A DNA stretch of 9,554 bases from positions 1 to 9,554 of the forward strand of contig SBHI01000084.1 of assembly GCA_006226225.1 (NCBI GenBank), given 5' to 3'. Position numbers and translations under genes: made by a program. Under the pieces are notes generated by a model. That model made no database searches. It was not told where the DNA came from and saw only the letters and a list, made by a program, of their open reading frames with translations. Shown piece by piece: positions 7,041-9,554 of the stretch. Position 1 is the stretch's first letter; each line of letters opens with the position of its first letter. Source of the DNA: Alphaproteobacteria bacterium. GTDB lineage: Bacteria > Pseudomonadota > Alphaproteobacteria > Micavibrionales > CSBR16-224.

Positions 7041-7139
7041 ATGACGACAAAGGGCGGTGCCAATCCGGTGCTGCCCTTCTTACATTCCGGCCCTTTTCTT
7101 TTCTTCCTGTTTTTTGTCCTAGTGTTTGCTTTTTCTTGA
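7041..7139 (+). CDS. Possible small hydrophobic ORF (32 codons)
   Basis: Between gshA and the methyltransferase gene an ATG at 7041 opens 32 codons ending at TGA 7137-7139. AAGG at 7030-7033 lies seven bases upstream. The predicted peptide starts MTTKGGANPVLP and its last 15 or so residues are nearly all Phe, Leu and Val, so it could be a single-pass membrane micropeptide. The caution is strong: the 5' part coincides with a 12-bp hairpin that looks like the gshA terminator, and the hydrophobic part is simply what a T-rich stretch encodes in this frame. I list it as a candidate only. Confidence 0.18.
   Translation: MTTKGGANPVLPFLHSGPFLFFLFFVLVFAFS
7050..7078 (+). terminator. Stem-loop after gshA, probable terminator
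   Basis: AAGGGCGGTGCC (7050-7061) pairs along all 12 positions with GGTGCTGCCCTT (7067-7078), including three G-T wobbles, around the loop AATCC. It begins 32 bases after the gshA stop. The following sequence (7079-7116) is pyrimidine-rich with runs of T, but no T tract directly abuts the stem, so efficiency as a Rho-independent terminator is uncertain. Confidence 0.5.
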
Positions 7140-7167
7140 ATAAAACGGGAGCCCGCCGTAAGATAAT
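7136..7167 (+). promoter_or_regulatory. Candidate promoter for the methyltransferase-rnhB pair
   Basis: TTGAAT (7136-7141) lies 17 bases before TAAGAT (7159-7164) and 20 bases before GATAAT (7162-7167). The first has good spacing with a 4/6 -10 match; the second has a better hexamer at a long spacing. Either would start transcription around 7171-7174, about 30 bases before the gene, downstream of the hairpin after gshA. AGGA at 7192-7195, eight bases before the ATG at 7204, is the likely ribosome site. Confidence 0.33.
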
Positions 7168-7203
7168 TGCAAGAGACCGTAAAGCACAGACAGGACGACG
7201 TCC

Positions 7204-8046
7204 ATGACAGACAGCAAGTTAAGTGAAGAGAAAATCAGCGACACGACGGACGAAGCCGTTGCGGATGCTCCGGCAGAAGACGAGCTTCCGCTCTCTTTTT
7301 GCCATGCCTGTATGACACCGTTTGAAGATTATTATTACCTCGGTGAGAAATACGGCTTCACGCTTGTCGGCTGCCTGAAATGCGGCAGCGCCGTTGCCGA
7401 CCCCTATCCCAATCCCGAATTCATGGAGAAATTCCATGAAAAATATAATGAAAAACTTGTACCGCCAAGCAATGCCGAGCGAGAGGCCAAACGCCATGAA
7501 AAACGCATTCGCAGCTTGATGGAACTGACCAAAGGGAAAGACTTCCTGGGTGTTGGATGCGGCTTCGGTTATTCGGTCATTGCCGCGGCCTCCCTCGATC
7601 TTGAAGCAAGCGGTATTGATACACGCGAACAACCGATTAAAGCGGCAAAGAAAAGCCTCAGCAAAGACCATTTCACGCAGACAACGCTTGAAAAATACGC
7701 CAAAAAAGGCGAACAGGCCGATATCGTCTATATCGAACACGGTTTGGAACAATCCATTGACCCCAATGCTTTTATCGAAGCCTTGAAGAAAGTGCTGAAA
7801 CCCGGCGGTGTGGTTTATCTGGAAACACCGGACGGCAATCATTTCATGATCCCGTCCAATTTCGCACGATGGAAAGTCGTCGCACCACCGGCGGTTCTGC
7901 ATTATTTTTCCCGCAAAGGTGTCGAGACACTGCTGGAGCGTCACGGCTTCAAAGTCGAAAAATTCTTTTTCAACTTCCGTCCGCGGATGCGCCTGATTGC
8001 AAAAGCCGCCTCCAAGAAAGCTGATAAAAAAGCGGATAAGAAATAA
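7204..8046 (+). CDS. Class I SAM-dependent methyltransferase with N-terminal zinc-ribbon-like motif
   Basis: This is a 280-residue protein of unknown substrate. Residues 1-30 are acidic and probably disordered. CHAC (33-36) and CLKC (57-60) form two CxxC knuckles resembling a zinc ribbon. A Rossmann-like methyltransferase domain follows at about 110-260: motif I FLGVGCGFG (114-122), motif II GIDTRE with Asp139, EHGLEQSIDP, LKKVLKPGGVVYLETPDG, and the late LHYFSRKGVETLLERHGF that is typical of the Methyltransf_23 / UbiG-like group. The acidic residue usual in motif I (LDxGCGxG) is Gly116 here. The C-terminus is a lysine repeat (KKADKKADKK). There is no signal peptide or membrane helix, so it is cytosolic. 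It shares one base with rnhB (TAATG), so the two are probably co-transcribed. Members of this group methylate small molecules, sugars or lipids; the target here cannot be inferred. Confidence 0.85.
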   Translation: MTDSKLSEEKISDTTDEAVADAPAEDELPLSFCHACMTPFEDYYYLGEKYGFTLVGCLKCGSAVADPYPNPEFMEKFHEKYNEKLVPPSNAEREAKRHEKRIRSLMELTKGKDFLGVGCGFGYSVIAAASLDLEASGIDTREQPIKAAKKSLSKDHFTQTTLEKYAKKGEQADIVYIEHGLEQSIDPNAFIEALKKVLKPGGVVYLETPDGNHFMIPSNFARWKVVAPPAVLHYFSRKGVETLLERHGFKVEKFFFNFRPRMRLIAKAASKKADKKADKK

Positions 8047-8699
8047 TGTCCCTGCCTGATTTCTCGATTGAAGACAGCCTTGTCCGGCAAGGACTTGGTG
8101 ATGGCGATGCCGTCTGCGGCATTGACGAGGTCGGACGCGGGCCGCTGGCCGGGCCGGTCATCGCCGCCGCCGTTATTCTGCCGCGTCCGCTGCCGCCGGA
8201 ATTATCCGGCCATATCCGCGACAGCAAAAAACTGAGTGCTGCAAAACGTGCCCGCATCGCCGCCGCCATCCGGGAATTTTCCGTTTTCAGCATCGGCGCA
8301 GCCTGCGTGGAGGAAATCGACCGTATCAATATCCTGAACGCCACCATGACTGCCATGACCCGCGCCTTTGAAGGATTACGGGAACAATCTTTCTGCAACC
8401 ATGCGCTGATTGACGGCAACCGCGCCCCGAAACTGCCCTGTAAAACCCTGACAGTCATCAAAGGCGACCAGACCTCTCTCTCTATTGCAGCCGCTTCCAT
8501 CATTGCAAAAGAACACCGCGATGCGCTGATGCGCCGTCTGGCCGAAGAGCATCCGGAATATGGCTGGGACAGCAATGCCGGATACGGCACAAAAACACAT
8601 ATGGAGGCATTAAAACAGCATGGCGTAACGGCGCATCATCGCCGCTCTTTTGCGCCAGTTCATGAGTCATTACTTCAACAAAAAAATATAAGTATCTGA
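8046..8699 (+). CDS. rnhB: Ribonuclease HII
   Basis: RNase HII cuts RNA in RNA-DNA hybrids and starts removal of single ribonucleotides misincorporated in DNA. The protein is 217 residues, slightly longer than E. coli RnhB (about 198) mainly at the N-terminus. The signature GIDEVGRGPLAGPV is at 25-38 with catalytic Asp27 and Glu28. DSKKLS follows at 59-64, LIDGNR carries Asp123, and KGDQTSLSIAAASIIAKEHR carries Asp141, completing the DEDD site. YGWDSNAGYGTKTH and HHRRSFAP are the usual C-terminal family features. The ATG shares its A with the upstream stop (TAATG), so translation is probably coupled to the methyltransferase. The gene precedes ccrM, an arrangement seen in other alphaproteobacteria. 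Confidence 0.97.
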   Translation: MSLPDFSIEDSLVRQGLGDGDAVCGIDEVGRGPLAGPVIAAAVILPRPLPPELSGHIRDSKKLSAAKRARIAAAIREFSVFSIGAACVEEIDRINILNATMTAMTRAFEGLREQSFCNHALIDGNRAPKLPCKTLTVIKGDQTSLSIAAASIIAKEHRDALMRRLAEEHPEYGWDSNAGYGTKTHMEALKQHGVTAHHRRSFAPVHESLLQQKNISI

Positions 8700-8719
8700 A
8701 TTATAAGAAAAATTAACTG

Positions 8720-8748
8720 TTGACGGATTCCGTGATTTCCATCATCAT
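8720..8748 (+). promoter_or_regulatory. Candidate ccrM promoter containing a GANTC site
   Basis: The 76-bp gap between rnhB and ccrM contains TTGACG (8720-8725) and, 17 bases on, CATCAT (8743-8748), a fair -35/-10 pair. Immediately after the -35 is GATTC (8726-8730), a GANTC methylation target of the CcrM enzyme itself. A TTAA at 8713-8716 is upstream, but no second TTAA at the N7 spacing of the CtrA box is present. GGAG (8762-8765), ten bases before the ATG at 8776, is the ribosome site. Confidence 0.4.
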
Positions 8749-8775
8749 TAATAGTGAGGGTGGAGATAACGTATC

Positions 8776-9554
8776 ATGACAAAGTCTAAAAACATTCCAT
8801 TGAAAAAGAACACGATTTATCAGGGCTCATGCGCCGAGATCATGAACGGTTTGCCGAAAGGCAGCGTTGATATGATTTTCGCCGACCCGCCCTATAATCT
8901 GCAACTGTCCGGTGAATTGCACCGCCCCGACAACAGCCATGTTGACGGCGTGACGGAGGAATGGGATCAGTTTGAAAGCCTGAAGGCCTATGATGATTTC
9001 ACGCGCGAATGGCTGAGCGCCGCAAGACAGGTTTTGAAAGATGACGGCACGCTGTGGGTGATCGGCAGTTATCACAATATTTACCGCGTCGGCGCGATCT
9101 TACAGGATCTGGGTTTCTGGATTTTGAATGATGTCGTCTGGTGCAAGAACAACCCGATGCCGAATTTCCGCGGCCGCCGCTTTACCAATGCACATGAGAC
9201 CATGATCTGGGCGAGCAAATCGCAGGATGCGAAATACTGCTTTAACTATGACGCGATGAAAAGCCTGAATGACGATCTGCAAATGCGCAGTGACTGGAAT
9301 TTGCCGATCTGCAACGGCGGCGAAAGGCTGAAGGATGAAGACGGCAAGAAGGCGCATCCGACGCAAAAGCCTGAATCCCTGCTGTACCGCGTTATTCTGT
9401 CTTCGACCGAGGTCGGCGACACGGTGCTTGACCCGTTTTTCGGCACCGGCACGACCGGCGCGGTTGCCAAGAAACTGGGCCGCAACTATGTCGGGCTTGA
9501 GCGCGAAACAGCTTATATCAAAGCGGCGGAAAAACGCCTTGCCGCCATTACGGC
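8776..9554 (+). CDS. ccrM: CcrM-type DNA adenine methyltransferase (GANTC), 3'-truncated
   Basis: The frame from the ATG at 8776 stays open to the window edge, giving 259 complete codons of a protein that is about 358 residues in Caulobacter. It methylates the adenine in GANTC and in alphaproteobacteria acts as a cell-cycle regulator, not as part of a restriction pair. The amino-methyltransferase motif IV FADPPYNLQLSGEL is at about 35-48, and the SAM-binding motif LDPFFGTGTTG at about 218-228; this motif order marks the beta class. Other near-identical family segments are EEWDQFES, FTREWLSAARQVLKDDG, WVIGSYHNIYRVG, LGFWILNDVVW, NPMPNFRG, NAHETMIWASKSQ, MRSDWNLPIC and HPTQKPESLLYRVILS. No partner restriction gene is visible. 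The C-terminal extension typical of CcrM lies beyond the window. Confidence 0.95.
   Translation, partial: MTKSKNIPLKKNTIYQGSCAEIMNGLPKGSVDMIFADPPYNLQLSGELHRPDNSHVDGVTEEWDQFESLKAYDDFTREWLSAARQVLKDDGTLWVIGSYHNIYRVGAILQDLGFWILNDVVWCKNNPMPNFRGRRFTNAHETMIWASKSQDAKYCFNYDAMKSLNDDLQMRSDWNLPICNGGERLKDEDGKKAHPTQKPESLLYRVILSSTEVGDTVLDPFFGTGTTGAVAKKLGRNYVGLERETAYIKAAEKRLAAIT

Noticed and set aside
7219..7944. Minus-strand frame of 241 codons opposite the methyltransferase gene
   Set aside because: Antisense shadow; the plus-strand frame has methyltransferase motifs, a good ribosome site and coupling to rnhB.
8713..8752. CtrA binding box (TTAA-N7-TTAA) before ccrM
   Set aside because: The first TTAA is present but the four bases seven positions on are CGGA; the next TTAA is too far away.
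8776..9554. Restriction-modification system
   Set aside because: The methyltransferase is the solitary CcrM type next to rnhB, and no restriction endonuclease is visible in the window.
1..9554. CRISPR array, tRNA or rRNA gene, insertion sequence, prophage or novel defence cassette
   Set aside because: No spaced direct repeats, cloverleaf-like segments, transposase motifs or terminal inverted repeats were found; nearly all DNA is accounted for by the listed genes.

Overview
The window is ordinary alphaproteobacterial chromosome at roughly 50% G+C (estimated by eye), densely coded on both strands. The assignment rests on a CcrM-type GANTC adenine methyltransferase next to rnhB, a plant/alphaproteobacterial-type glutamate-cysteine ligase, the aroQ-accB-accC order, and a dapD-dapE pair using the succinylase route. 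A deep-branching or mid-G+C alphaproteobacterium (a Micavibrio-like lineage is one possibility) fits, but I cannot name a genus.

Layout: (1) 1-856, plus strand: two translationally coupled ankyrin-repeat proteins, the first cut by the window edge. They share a short basic C-terminal motif and are the most accessory-looking genes here. (2) 872-3234, minus strand: aroQ, accB and accC, transcribed in that order (3-dehydroquinate dehydratase, biotin carboxyl carrier protein, biotin carboxylase). A plausible sigma70-like promoter lies in the 96-bp divergent gap before dapD. (3) 3331-5317, plus strand: overlapping dapD and dapE, two steps of lysine/diaminopimelate synthesis. (4) A 171-bp A+T-rich gap with several stacked inverted and direct repeats, then gshA (5489-7018), the first step of glutathione synthesis. 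(5) A 185-bp gap holding a 12-bp hairpin, probably the gshA terminator, and a possible 32-codon hydrophobic small ORF. (6) 7204-8699: an uncharacterised class I SAM methyltransferase with an N-terminal CxxC/CxxC zinc-ribbon-like segment, sharing one base with rnhB (RNase HII). (7) 8776 to the right edge: ccrM, open at the 3' end, with a GATTC site (its own GANTC target) directly after a promoter-like TTGACG.

Functionally, most genes serve central metabolism: shikimate pathway, fatty-acid and malonyl-CoA synthesis, DAP/lysine and peptidoglycan precursors, and glutathione. The right end turns to DNA maintenance and cell-cycle methylation. I see no tRNA, rRNA, CRISPR array, insertion sequence, prophage or defence cassette.

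I found no convincing undescribed system. The best leads are the zinc-ribbon methyltransferase with an altered SAM motif I, the shared tail of the ankyrin pair, the GANTC site in the ccrM promoter region, and the repeat-rich leader of gshA.
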